Shown: positions 44,231 through 51,849 of the stretch, piece after piece | Layout: each line of letters starts with the position of its first letter | Position numbering within the stretch: the first letter of the stretch is position 1 | Assembly: GCA_964368625.1 (NCBI GenBank) | Contig: CAYJBH010000003.1 | Location: forward strand, 54,508 to 118,507 | From: CAYJBH01 sp964368625 | GTDB taxonomy: Bacteria; Bacillota; Clostridia; Oscillospirales; Ruminococcaceae | DNA length: 64,000 nucleotides | Direction: 5' to 3' | The notes under the pieces: model-generated | Told to the model about the DNA's origin: nothing | The model's input: only the letters and a program-made list of their open reading frames with translations | Database searches by the model: none | Program-made: the position numbers and the translations under genes

Positions 44231-45644
44231 AAACCACCTCATTAAAACGGTAATATGGACTTGAATTTTGCGGAGTTAAGTTTGTTAATTCTCTGCTATA
44301 ATAAACAGTGCCTGCCTTAAACATTATTGGTGCAATAGGTTGCTGTTCAGCAAACAAGTTGCAAAAATCATCGGTAACGCCGGTTCTTTTCATAACGTGA
44401 TATGTATCAATAAGTAGTGGCGAAAAATACTCTGTATTTCCCAAAGACTCATTATTAATAAAAAAGGAAAAATCAAGGTTTTCTGGTAGTAGTATCTCAG
44501 CTAGATAAATATCATATTCACTAAGCAGCATTAGCTCGTTGAAATGCTCATCGCTTGAAGCCCGTATAGTTTTTAGCTTAACGCCACTTGTAGCAAAAGC
44601 AGTTTCAAGCTGGGAAACCACGGCGTCTCTATTGGCAACTTTACCGTTATAAAGCAAAGTGTACTCATCAGAATCCAAATCTTCGCTCAGCTGTAAAATT
44701 TCCTGCTCACAAAATGAATATGCAGGGTTTATGATTCCTATGCTCTCAAAGCCATCTCCAGCAAAAACATTGTCAACAATGGCTTTTCGATCAATTATTG
44801 ATGAAATAAAAACTCTTTCGGAAGCTGTAAATACATCTGCGGCAAAGCCTATAAATAACATTGATGTAGTAGGATAAAGGCTTTTTGACAGATCGGAATT
44901 AGGAACAAAATCGGATAAAAAAGTTGTGTCAAGAACTGAAATCATTCCCATGTTGAGTCCATCTGAAAGGGCTCTTGGTTGTGAAAGATGAATTAAATTA
45001 ATTTCATCTAAAACAATATTATCCGATTCACCTCTTGCAACTAGAGAATTGCTTAAAAGGCGATAGTCACCGGAGGATGAAGGAGTTTTTAAATTAACCT
45101 CAGAGCCTTTTAATATAGGCATGGTAAGCAGTTTAGGGAAATAAGCGTCAGGTGTAAAGAGCTGAATAGTTATAATATTATCTATAACACTTACCGTGTC
45201 AATATTTTGCAGCCTTTGTGAGTAATAGCTACTTTCTTTAGCGGCAATTAAAGATGCTGCAACGTCCTGAGCCGTTATCGGCGATGAATCTTCAAAGGTA
45301 AATCCATTATTTAGACTTATGCTGAAAACCGTGTTCTCATCAGCAGCAGTTATACCGGATGCCAGTAATGGGGTAATGGATAATGATTCATCTAATATGA
45401 ATAAAGAGCTATATAATAAACTGCCGAGTTGATGGGTGACTAATGCATCGGTGAGGTAGGGGTTCGTGCCCTCACTTGGATCATATGCAACAACCACATC
45501 TTGAGTTTCCTCGCTTACAGAGAAAATCTGCGGAGCAACCTCACTGCAAGCCGAGAACAACATAACTATAACGATCATAAGAATGGAATTTAATGTCCCA
45601 ACCGACCGCAAATTACAGCTATTTCTATCATTTAAGCTTCTCAC
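44223..45644 (-). CDS. Family-5 solute-binding-like lipoprotein
   Basis: About 473 residues from GTG 45644; the frame is open further upstream, but the predicted promoter leaves little leader. A signal peptide with lipobox MLFSAC precedes an SBP_bac_5 (peptide/nickel-binding) fold: NPYLTDALVTHQLGSLLYSSLFILDES, ITPLLASGITAADENTVFSISLNNGFTFEDSSPITAQDVAASL. It is short for the family (usual 520-600 residues) and no permease or ATPase genes adjoin it. Possibly a sensor or orphan binding protein. TTG 45611 is another start. Its 3' end overlaps the Asp23 gene. Confidence 0.78.
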   Translation of the reverse strand: MRSLNDRNSCNLRSVGTLNSILMIVIVMLFSACSEVAPQIFSVSEETQDVVVAYDPSEGTNPYLTDALVTHQLGSLLYSSLFILDESLSITPLLASGITAADENTVFSISLNNGFTFEDSSPITAQDVAASLIAAKESSYYSQRLQNIDTVSVIDNIITIQLFTPDAYFPKLLTMPILKGSEVNLKTPSSSGDYRLLSNSLVARGESDNIVLDEINLIHLSQPRALSDGLNMGMISVLDTTFLSDFVPNSDLSKSLYPTTSMLFIGFAADVFTASERVFISSIIDRKAIVDNVFAGDGFESIGIINPAYSFCEQEILQLSEDLDSDEYTLLYNGKVANRDAVVSQLETAFATSGVKLKTIRASSDEHFNELMLLSEYDIYLAEILLPENLDFSFFINNESLGNTEYFSPLLIDTYHVMKRTGVTDDFCNLFAEQQPIAPIMFKAGTVYYSRELTNLTPQNSSPYYRFNEVVYD

Positions 45645-45650
45645 CCATAT

Positions 45651-45679
45651 ATTATATAACAAAACAAACAAATTTGCAA
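45651..45679 (-). promoter_or_regulatory. Promoter of the binding-protein / asp23 / fakA / recG string
   Basis: On the minus strand: TTGCAA (45679-45674), 17-bp spacer, TATAAT (45656-45651). The -35 box and most of the spacer lie within one arm of a 20-bp inverted repeat. Confidence 0.55.
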
Positions 45680-45715
45680 CCGTTTGTTTAATGAAGCAAA
45701 TTTGTTTGTTTTGTT
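45658..45715. repeat. 20-bp perfect inverted repeat overlapping a promoter
   Basis: Left arm 45658-45677, 18-base spacer, right arm 45696-45715; all 20 pairs match and a T-G wobble extends it. The arms are rich in AAAC/GTTT. It lies between two same-strand genes. It may end transcription of the upstream PRiA4_ORF3 gene, act as an operator for the downstream promoter it overlaps, or both. Confidence 0.7.
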
Positions 45716-45762
45716 GAGTGTTTAACGTTACTGATAATTATTAGTAAAAGTTTATTATAGGC

Positions 45763-46686
45763 TTAATAGTCAATTATACGTGTAACATCTCTGCCACATT
45801 TTGCACACTTTCCTTCTAAGGCTAAATCACCATCATCGTTAACGGTAATACTGTAATCTACAATAGCTGTAACGGTACAGTTTGAACAAAACGTACTGTT
45901 GATTAACAATTTTTGAACATCTACAGAAATCCTTTTCCATAGGTCTATAGGTGGAATGTTTGAAACATCAGGCTCATCATTATCAATATACTGCTCATCC
46001 TCGGATTCATAGGCATCCTTGAATAGTGCGGGATATCTCATTAATTTATAGGCTGTTTTGTCCTTATCAAATTCTTCAAGGTTAAGATCATCAACACCAA
46101 GCCAGTCGCGATATTCTTCGTACCCATCGCTCTTTTCTTTAAAAGCTCGTGCAAGCTCGGTTAAGCCTTCAACACCGCCGCAGTCTTCAATAATTCCAAA
46201 TCCTTCTCCGTCTAATAAATTGGGTAGATTGTTATCCGGGGCAGTCTTATCTATATAAACTTCCTCTAATGTTAATGTGAAACTCCAGTTATCTCCAAAA
46301 TCGTAGTAAAAGTGTAGCTTTTCGTTAGGTCCGTTAAGAACCTTTGATAGTGTTATTTCAAGAGCGTTGAGCGTTAAAACACCCGCCTTAGGTGTGTAAT
46401 CATCATATAAAAATTCAATATTAACTACGCCCCCATTTTGCTGTATGATGTTAACAGCCTCCTGGTTCTCCGGAGAATTAATATAACTACCTACCAATAT
46501 TTTAAAGTTCTCAAGCATAGGAACCTGAAATTTAAATAAATGTCGCCCCTCCATCTCAAAAAGGCTCATAATCACATAGCCTAATTCAGCCATTGTAACA
46601 TCACTTATAACGCTAAATCGTCGCCACATTTTAGGTTTGTAGTCATCTAGTTCAATATTGAACTGATAGATAGTATGAGATGCCAT
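45763..46686 (-). CDS. PRiA4_ORF3 / IS1096 TnpR-like domain protein
   Basis: 307 residues. The N-terminal part (IYQFNIELDDYKPKMWRRFSV near 5-25, ALEITLSKVLNGPNEKLHFYYDFGDNWSFTLTLEEV in pieces near 118-155, DCGGVEGLTEL near 178) is the PRiA4_ORF3 pattern. The C-terminus adds a CxxC...CxxC zinc-ribbon-like segment. Although named for a transposon passenger, the family is common outside mobile elements, and no transposase or terminal repeats are seen here. The ATG at 46686 has GGAGG 7 bases upstream. Function unknown. Confidence 0.85.
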   Translation of the reverse strand: MASHTIYQFNIELDDYKPKMWRRFSVISDVTMAELGYVIMSLFEMEGRHLFKFQVPMLENFKILVGSYINSPENQEAVNIIQQNGGVVNIEFLYDDYTPKAGVLTLNALEITLSKVLNGPNEKLHFYYDFGDNWSFTLTLEEVYIDKTAPDNNLPNLLDGEGFGIIEDCGGVEGLTELARAFKEKSDGYEEYRDWLGVDDLNLEEFDKDKTAYKLMRYPALFKDAYESEDEQYIDNDEPDVSNIPPIDLWKRISVDVQKLLINSTFCSNCTVTAIVDYSITVNDDGDLALEGKCAKCGRDVTRIIDY

Positions 46687-46712
46687 TGGAATACCTCCAT
46701 AAAATTGCATAA

Positions 46713-46739
46713 GAGACTGTCGAAAAATTCAACAGCCTC
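46713..46739 (-). terminator. Terminator after the Gld-like ABC operon
   Basis: On the minus strand a 12-bp stem with two wobble pairs and a TTT loop (GAGGCTGTTGAA / TTCGACAGTCTC), 10 bases after the DUF4340 stop. Confidence 0.65.
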
Positions 46740-46748
46740 AATAATTGC

Positions 46749-48332
46749 CTATGACTCGTGGACACCGGCCTTAATATCTGCGATTATCTCCTCAATATAA
46801 ACCAGTAGATCGATATTTACATAGAAGGGAAGTGGCTGGCCATCTTTAACTGCACCATATTGACGCTCATTAATACGATAAAAATCCATCGTATAACTCT
46901 CTGAGTTTAACATGTTTATAGTTAATGTATAGTCAAAATCTGAAAGTTCAGGCTCTCCTTCAATTATATTCGACATAGTAACTGAAAGTGCGGCTAGATA
47001 TATGTCCTTTGCAAAGTCTTCTTCGATTTCCTCGCCATCAAGGGTAGGTTCCATCCAAGTATCTTCCGGATCATCAGGATTCACCTTGTGGTTTAATATT
47101 AGGGTGTGCTCGCCCGAAGGAGTAACTATATCAACACTTTCAGCCTCAACAATGTTGTGTAGCCACAGCAAAGAGGACATGAGGTCTACATATTTTACAT
47201 CAAGATAGGGAAAGCTGGAAGCAGGAAAAGTTACTACTGCATCAATTCCGGAAACAGTGGCATAGTAATAGCTATTGGTTTCATCTGTAAAGTCTCCAAG
47301 AGTTATTATTAAATCTTCGTTAATCGTAATTCTTGCAAACGGTGAATTTTCATCAATAACATCGACGCTGCTATCATCAACTGCTAACTCTTCATCTACA
47401 ACATTTTCGTTATCGTGAGCTAGTTCTGTTGGTTCTGCTTCGTTACCGATGGTTTCGTTGCTGTTTTCAGATGATTGATCAGATACATTAGGTATTCCAT
47501 ATTTCTCAAGATCTTGAGGACTGTCTTCTATTATCTCAGAATAACCTAAAGAAGCAAGGTTGTAGATAACAGATTCTAAAAACACATTGTCGTTTGCTTC
47601 GTGCTTTAAAGGTTGCAGTAATTCATATACAGAAGAAAATTCGTCTTCAACTGTTTCAAGCAATGCGAGTTCTACAGTTTCTTGTCCTTTACGCTCTAAC
47701 TTAAAGGTTTCAACTGCGCTATATTCCTCACCTTCAGAAAAACTAAAAAGGAGTTTATCGCGGAACTGCCATTCGCCGTTTAGAGCATATTCTACCGCAG
47801 AAGATGGAATTAACCAAATTTCATCATTATCGGCAAGCTTTGCGTAATAATCTGATTCTCCGGGAGCAAGATCGCCTACTTCATAAGTGGTAGTACCATC
47901 GGTATGTGTAACTGTGATTACCGCGACAGGACTATCAAGACCATACTCTGCATGATTATCGGTTGCAACTGGTTCAGAATCAATTGTAATATTGCTAAGT
48001 GCATAAGCGGCTTCTTCGAAAGAACCGCTCAAATATGCAACATCTTTTGGTTCGGCAAGGCTGTACTCCATAACGGTTTGCTCTTCACCGGCATCATCTT
48101 CTACCATTGTTTGTTCAGCATTAATTGTATAGCCATTTTCTACATCAACAGCAACGGATTTAAGATTTTCATATTCAACCTGAACTAGGTGGTTAACCTC
48201 AGGAATAGAGGTTGATTCATCAAGTTCAAAATTATCGCCTGTATCCTCGGGAATAGTGGTGATTATAAAGTATGCAATAAGAACCACAGCCAGAACACCG
48301 GCAGAAACTATTAGCCCTTTATATTTTTTCAT
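46749..48332 (-). CDS. DUF4340 domain protein of a Gld-like ABC system
   Basis: 527 residues. One N-terminal membrane anchor (LIVSAGVLAVVLIAYFIITT), then extracytoplasmic repeats of DUF4340 type: VAYLSGSFEEAAYALSNITIDS, YGLDSPVAVITVTHTDGTTTYEVGD, EIWLIPSSAVEYAL and DLMSSLLWLHNIVEAESVDI. An acidic asparagine/serine linker (about 285-330) interrupts the domain. DUF4340 proteins accompany GldF/GldG-type ABC exporters; their function is unknown. Start overlaps the GldG-like stop (TAATG), so the two are coupled. Confidence 0.85.
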   Translation of the reverse strand: MKKYKGLIVSAGVLAVVLIAYFIITTIPEDTGDNFELDESTSIPEVNHLVQVEYENLKSVAVDVENGYTINAEQTMVEDDAGEEQTVMEYSLAEPKDVAYLSGSFEEAAYALSNITIDSEPVATDNHAEYGLDSPVAVITVTHTDGTTTYEVGDLAPGESDYYAKLADNDEIWLIPSSAVEYALNGEWQFRDKLLFSFSEGEEYSAVETFKLERKGQETVELALLETVEDEFSSVYELLQPLKHEANDNVFLESVIYNLASLGYSEIIEDSPQDLEKYGIPNVSDQSSENSNETIGNEAEPTELAHDNENVVDEELAVDDSSVDVIDENSPFARITINEDLIITLGDFTDETNSYYYATVSGIDAVVTFPASSFPYLDVKYVDLMSSLLWLHNIVEAESVDIVTPSGEHTLILNHKVNPDDPEDTWMEPTLDGEEIEEDFAKDIYLAALSVTMSNIIEGEPELSDFDYTLTINMLNSESYTMDFYRINERQYGAVKDGQPLPFYVNIDLLVYIEEIIADIKAGVHES

Positions 48333-49795
48333 TATTTGTTTTTTCTCCTAATAAATACAAAAATACCTAGACCTATAAAGCAAACAGGTAGTACTATTGC
48401 AAACAGAATAAAAATAGTAATTGCAGAGCTACCAACAAGATTTAATACCGAGCTGCTAAACTCAACAGGTTCAACAATGACTGCATCAACTGATGGGTTC
48501 ATGTATCCCAATGCAGAGGTAATGAGGCTAGCATTTTGGAACGATGCATCATCAATTAACGATGGCGAAACAGTGTTTGCCGTTGCCATAAATAGAACAT
48601 TGTGCGTTGTGCTCTCGTTGTTAACATATTGATAATCGGTGGTGAGAACCATTAACGGGAATGGGCCGGTAGCGTCATCTGCTTGCTGGGTAATATCATC
48701 GATTGTCTCGCCGGTAGAAAAATCTTTTCCGTAAGAAGCATCTGATGATTGCATCAATATCGAGGTAGTGCGATAACCATCCTGCTCATATAAAACATTA
48801 AGATTTGTAGCAAAAGGAACAACCACGTTAGCTACACCACTGTTTATTATTTCATCGGTAACCTCATGGCTTACCAATTCGGCCACGATGTTGGTTGGGT
48901 CGCTACCATAAGCTCTTTCGTTATCTATAATAATATTGGAGCCGGCCTCAACACCCCATTCAGCAAAATAACGATTTAACCTTTCAAGTGAACTCATTTC
49001 AGGATAGTTCATTACTATTAAATTGTTTGATACAGGTCTTGTTAGAAATTCGTTTAATTTAATAATTTCTTCTTCAGAAAAATCTGAGGTAGGTGCATAC
49101 AAGACCAAGATATCGATATCTTCAGGAATATCCTCGTTAAGGAGCTCAATTTCTGAAACAGAATAGCTGTTGGAGGTGAAGATATTATTGAAAGAATCAT
49201 TGTTTGTTATTTCGCCATGCCCGGTAATAAAGGCTACATTTGGAATTTCTTCGGTTGTTACATAATGTAGTGAGGATGCAAATTTTTGGTCTGCTTGATA
49301 ACCAGAGGTATAGCTCTCACCGGTTTGAAAGTCATAACTTGAAGAGTAAAGGTCATTAATATCAATAACTATGTCTCGCTTTGAACTTTGCATAACGATA
49401 CTACCCGGGATAACACTATCGGGGTCGGAGAAGTTGTTACGAAAGCTTGGGTTTGTTGTAAGGTCAACATACTCAATGCTCATCATGCTACCGGAATACG
49501 AGACCATTCTTTTAAGAACCTCGTTTGCATCCTGATATCCGGCGTTTGCCTCGGCATTTTCCTCGGTCATCATTACATATATTGTAACATTATCGGTTAG
49601 ATCTTTTATCATGGTTTGGGTTGTTTCAGAAATGGTGTATAACCCATCAGGGGTAATATCCTGTGTTAAACTGAAACGCTCGGTAACAGATTCAACTACT
49701 AGGTTTATTACGATAACAATTGCAATAAAAATAATTGCAAATAGCATCGAAAAACTGCCATACTTAAATTTTCTTGAATTAAACATTTTTTTCAT
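48332..49795 (-). CDS. GldG-like ABC auxiliary protein
   Basis: 487 residues. N-terminal membrane helix (about 13-35), a large extracytoplasmic ABC_transp_aux domain (RFSLTQDITPDGLYTISETTQTMIKDL near 40-66, typical of the GldG family; FITGHGEITNNDSF near 200; LVLYAPTSDFSEEEIIKLNEFL near 240) and a C-terminal membrane helix (about 455-480). In Bacteroidota GldG serves gliding; in Firmicutes the transported substrate is unknown. It lies between the permease and the DUF4340 gene. Confidence 0.88.
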   Translation of the reverse strand: MKKMFNSRKFKYGSFSMLFAIIFIAIVIVINLVVESVTERFSLTQDITPDGLYTISETTQTMIKDLTDNVTIYVMMTEENAEANAGYQDANEVLKRMVSYSGSMMSIEYVDLTTNPSFRNNFSDPDSVIPGSIVMQSSKRDIVIDINDLYSSSYDFQTGESYTSGYQADQKFASSLHYVTTEEIPNVAFITGHGEITNNDSFNNIFTSNSYSVSEIELLNEDIPEDIDILVLYAPTSDFSEEEIIKLNEFLTRPVSNNLIVMNYPEMSSLERLNRYFAEWGVEAGSNIIIDNERAYGSDPTNIVAELVSHEVTDEIINSGVANVVVPFATNLNVLYEQDGYRTTSILMQSSDASYGKDFSTGETIDDITQQADDATGPFPLMVLTTDYQYVNNESTTHNVLFMATANTVSPSLIDDASFQNASLITSALGYMNPSVDAVIVEPVEFSSSVLNLVGSSAITIFILFAIVLPVCFIGLGIFVFIRRKNK

Positions 49796-49807
49796 AATTA
49801 TTCTCCT

Positions 49808-50527
49808 CTATGCCCAACGTTTCTTTTCAAGCACACGGGTGGTAAGGAACAAGAATACCACTATGATACTTATGAAATATACAATATCGGATAAGGACAG
49901 GATACCGTTTGTTATATTGGTAAACCTTGAAAAAACAGATATCCAGTTAAAAATATCCTTCACAATAGGAATATAAACAATCCCAACAAAAAATTGAAGA
50001 ATATATATAGCAAAAAGAATGGCATAGCTAATTATTGCCGCAATAACCTGGCTTTCGGTTAGAGAAGAAACAAATAATCCAATTGAAACAAATGTAGCGA
50101 TTCCCAACATCAACATTAGGTAGTTTGCAAATATTTGCCATGCGGCAGGACTGCCGAAAATTGAGATAACAAGCGGAACACCAAAGGTAGAAAGAACAGC
50201 TATTGCAACTACTCCCATGGCAGCAAGATATTTACCAACAACTATGTCGACAACGCTAACAGGACTGGTTAAAAGCAATTGGTCAGTTTTGAGTCTAGAC
50301 TCATCAGACAATAATTTCATTGTTAAAAGCGGGACGCCAAGCATCAGAATCATAACCAGCATGTAAAACAAATCAGAAACATCTCCGGTAGGAAAACCAG
50401 TTAGGATTCCCGAGAGGTTAAAAAGAAAGAATAATATATAGGTAATTAGCGCAAATGCAGCACAAACTACATAGCCCAGAGGTGAGGTGAAAAAACTTCT
50501 AAAATCGCGTTTAAATATTGCTATCAT
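49808..50527 (-). CDS. ABC-2 type permease (GldF-like)
   Basis: 239 residues, six membrane segments. Starts IAIFKRDFRSFFTSPLGYVVCAAF, the usual GldF/ABC-2 opening, with DLFYMLVMILMLGVPLLTMKLLSDESRLKTDQLLLTSPVS (in pieces, about 52-92) as the cytoplasmic coupling region. Pairs with the ATPase, whose stop is directly next to its start. Forms the membrane channel of the exporter. Confidence 0.9.
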   Translation of the reverse strand: MIAIFKRDFRSFFTSPLGYVVCAAFALITYILFFLFNLSGILTGFPTGDVSDLFYMLVMILMLGVPLLTMKLLSDESRLKTDQLLLTSPVSVVDIVVGKYLAAMGVVAIAVLSTFGVPLVISIFGSPAAWQIFANYLMLMLGIATFVSIGLFVSSLTESQVIAAIISYAILFAIYILQFFVGIVYIPIVKDIFNWISVFSRFTNITNGILSLSDIVYFISIIVVFLFLTTRVLEKKRWA

Positions 50528-51556
50528 CTATTCCTCCTCCTTATCATCATCAAGCTGCTCTGTTGGGTTAACATCTACCTCTTCGGTTTGATCATCAATT
50601 GAATCATTAGCTATATCGGCAGGCTCTTCGGTAGTTAGCTTTAGGAAGATATCTTCTAGCGTTAAGTTCATGGATGCAAGGTTCATTATCGGAAAACCGG
50701 CTTTTGCAAGGGCGAAAAACAGACGTTCTCTAACATCGATACCCTCATCAGATTCTATGAAGAACTCAAATATCCCTTCTTCACGCTCGCCGTTACAGTC
50801 TACCTTTTTAACATTATCGGTAGCTTTAATAACCGACTCTATAGCCTTTTCAGGCCCTTTTATCCTAATTGAAAGTCGATGAGCACCTGTTAAAGCACTA
50901 GAAAGGTTTTCTGGGGTGTTGTCGGCAACAATCACACCGTTACTAATAACAAGTACACGCTCACAAACAGCTTGTACCTCAGGTAATATATGGCTTGAAA
51001 GGATAACGGTTCTCTTCTTTCCAAGCTTTTTGATAACATTTCGTATCTCAATAATCTGTATAGGGTCAAGACCTACGGTTGGCTCGTCCAGTATCAAGGT
51101 GTCGGGGTCACCAATAAGTGCACATGCAAGACCAACACGTTGCTTATATCCTTTTGAAAGATTTTTAATAACCCTCTTATAAACGCCTTCAATGCCTACC
51201 TGAGTACATACATCGTCGATATGTGACTGGCGGTTATCCATCTTAACCTTTTTAAGTTCATAAACAAAATCAAGATATTCTTCGACCGTCATATCCATAT
51301 ATAGCGGAGGTTGCTCAGGAAGATATCCAATTCTCTTTTTAACTCCGATAGGATCCTCTAAAACATCAATACCGTCAATTTTAACGCTACCTTCGGTAGC
51401 CGAAAGGTAGCCGGTAATAATGTTCATTGTGGTGCTCTTGCCGGCACCGTTTGGTCCGAGAAAGCCGACTATTTCACCATCGTTAATCTTAAAACTGATA
51501 TCCGATACGGCCTTTTTCGGTCCATATCTCTTAACAAGATTTGAGACCTCAATCAT
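50528..51556 (-). CDS. ABC transporter ATP-binding protein (GldA-like)
   Basis: 342 residues. Walker A FLGPNGAGKSTT near 33, Q-loop GYLPEQPPLY, ABC signature LSKGYKQRVGLA near 135, Walker B LILDEPTVGLDP near 155, H-loop SSHILPEV. The C-terminal domain (about 220-305) is of the multidrug/gliding type. A tail of about 30 acidic residues (DDQTEEVDVNPTEQLDDDKEEE) is added, which is unusual for the family. First gene of a four-gene operon. Confidence 0.93.
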   Translation of the reverse strand: MIEVSNLVKRYGPKKAVSDISFKINDGEIVGFLGPNGAGKSTTMNIITGYLSATEGSVKIDGIDVLEDPIGVKKRIGYLPEQPPLYMDMTVEEYLDFVYELKKVKMDNRQSHIDDVCTQVGIEGVYKRVIKNLSKGYKQRVGLACALIGDPDTLILDEPTVGLDPIQIIEIRNVIKKLGKKRTVILSSHILPEVQAVCERVLVISNGVIVADNTPENLSSALTGAHRLSIRIKGPEKAIESVIKATDNVKKVDCNGEREEGIFEFFIESDEGIDVRERLFFALAKAGFPIMNLASMNLTLEDIFLKLTTEEPADIANDSIDDQTEEVDVNPTEQLDDDKEEE

Positions 51557-51592
51557 AAACGTTCACCAAATTATTCCTTTCTAAATTAGCTA

Positions 51593-51630
51593 TGACGTAT
51601 GCTTACAAGCAAGGATACGTCAATTTTTTT
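51593..51630. other. Hairpin in the ABC operon leader; terminator-like on plus strand
   Basis: TGACGTAT (51593-51600) and ATACGTCA (51615-51622) form a perfect 8-bp stem with an inner GCTT/AAGC. On the plus strand it is followed by seven T (51624-51630), the form of an intrinsic terminator, yet no plus-strand gene ends here. On the minus strand it lies in the predicted 5' leader of the ABC operon, about 37-66 bases before its ATG. Confidence 0.5.
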
Positions 51631-51647
51631 AAAACACTATGTTTCAT

Positions 51648-51677
51648 ATTCTACTACTTATCTAGATGTTAAGTCAA
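51648..51677 (-). promoter_or_regulatory. Promoter of the Gld-like ABC operon
   Basis: On the minus strand: TTGACT (51677-51672), 18-bp spacer, TAGAAT (51653-51648). Confidence 0.5.
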
Positions 51678-51771
51678 TATTTATTTTGTGTTATTTTAAT
51701 GAAAGTTATAATATTCGCCTTAAAAAAGGTGGGGATTCAGCTTTAATTAGCCGTAAGTTTAATTATTTTTA

Positions 51772-51800
51772 TTGACTTAAGATTGAAAAGAGAGTAATAT
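51772..51800 (+). promoter_or_regulatory. Promoter of the activase pair
   Basis: TTGACT (51772-51777), 17-bp spacer, TAATAT (51795-51800), about 50 bp before the ATG at 51850. Confidence 0.5.
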
Positions 51801-51849
51801 TATATGGTATATTTATTATATATTCACATAAGTAAATTTTGCATATATT

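Noticed and set aside
45763..46686. Transposon passenger gene (IS1096 TnpR-like)
   Set aside because: No transposase, terminal repeats or target duplication nearby; the domain is common in non-mobile settings.
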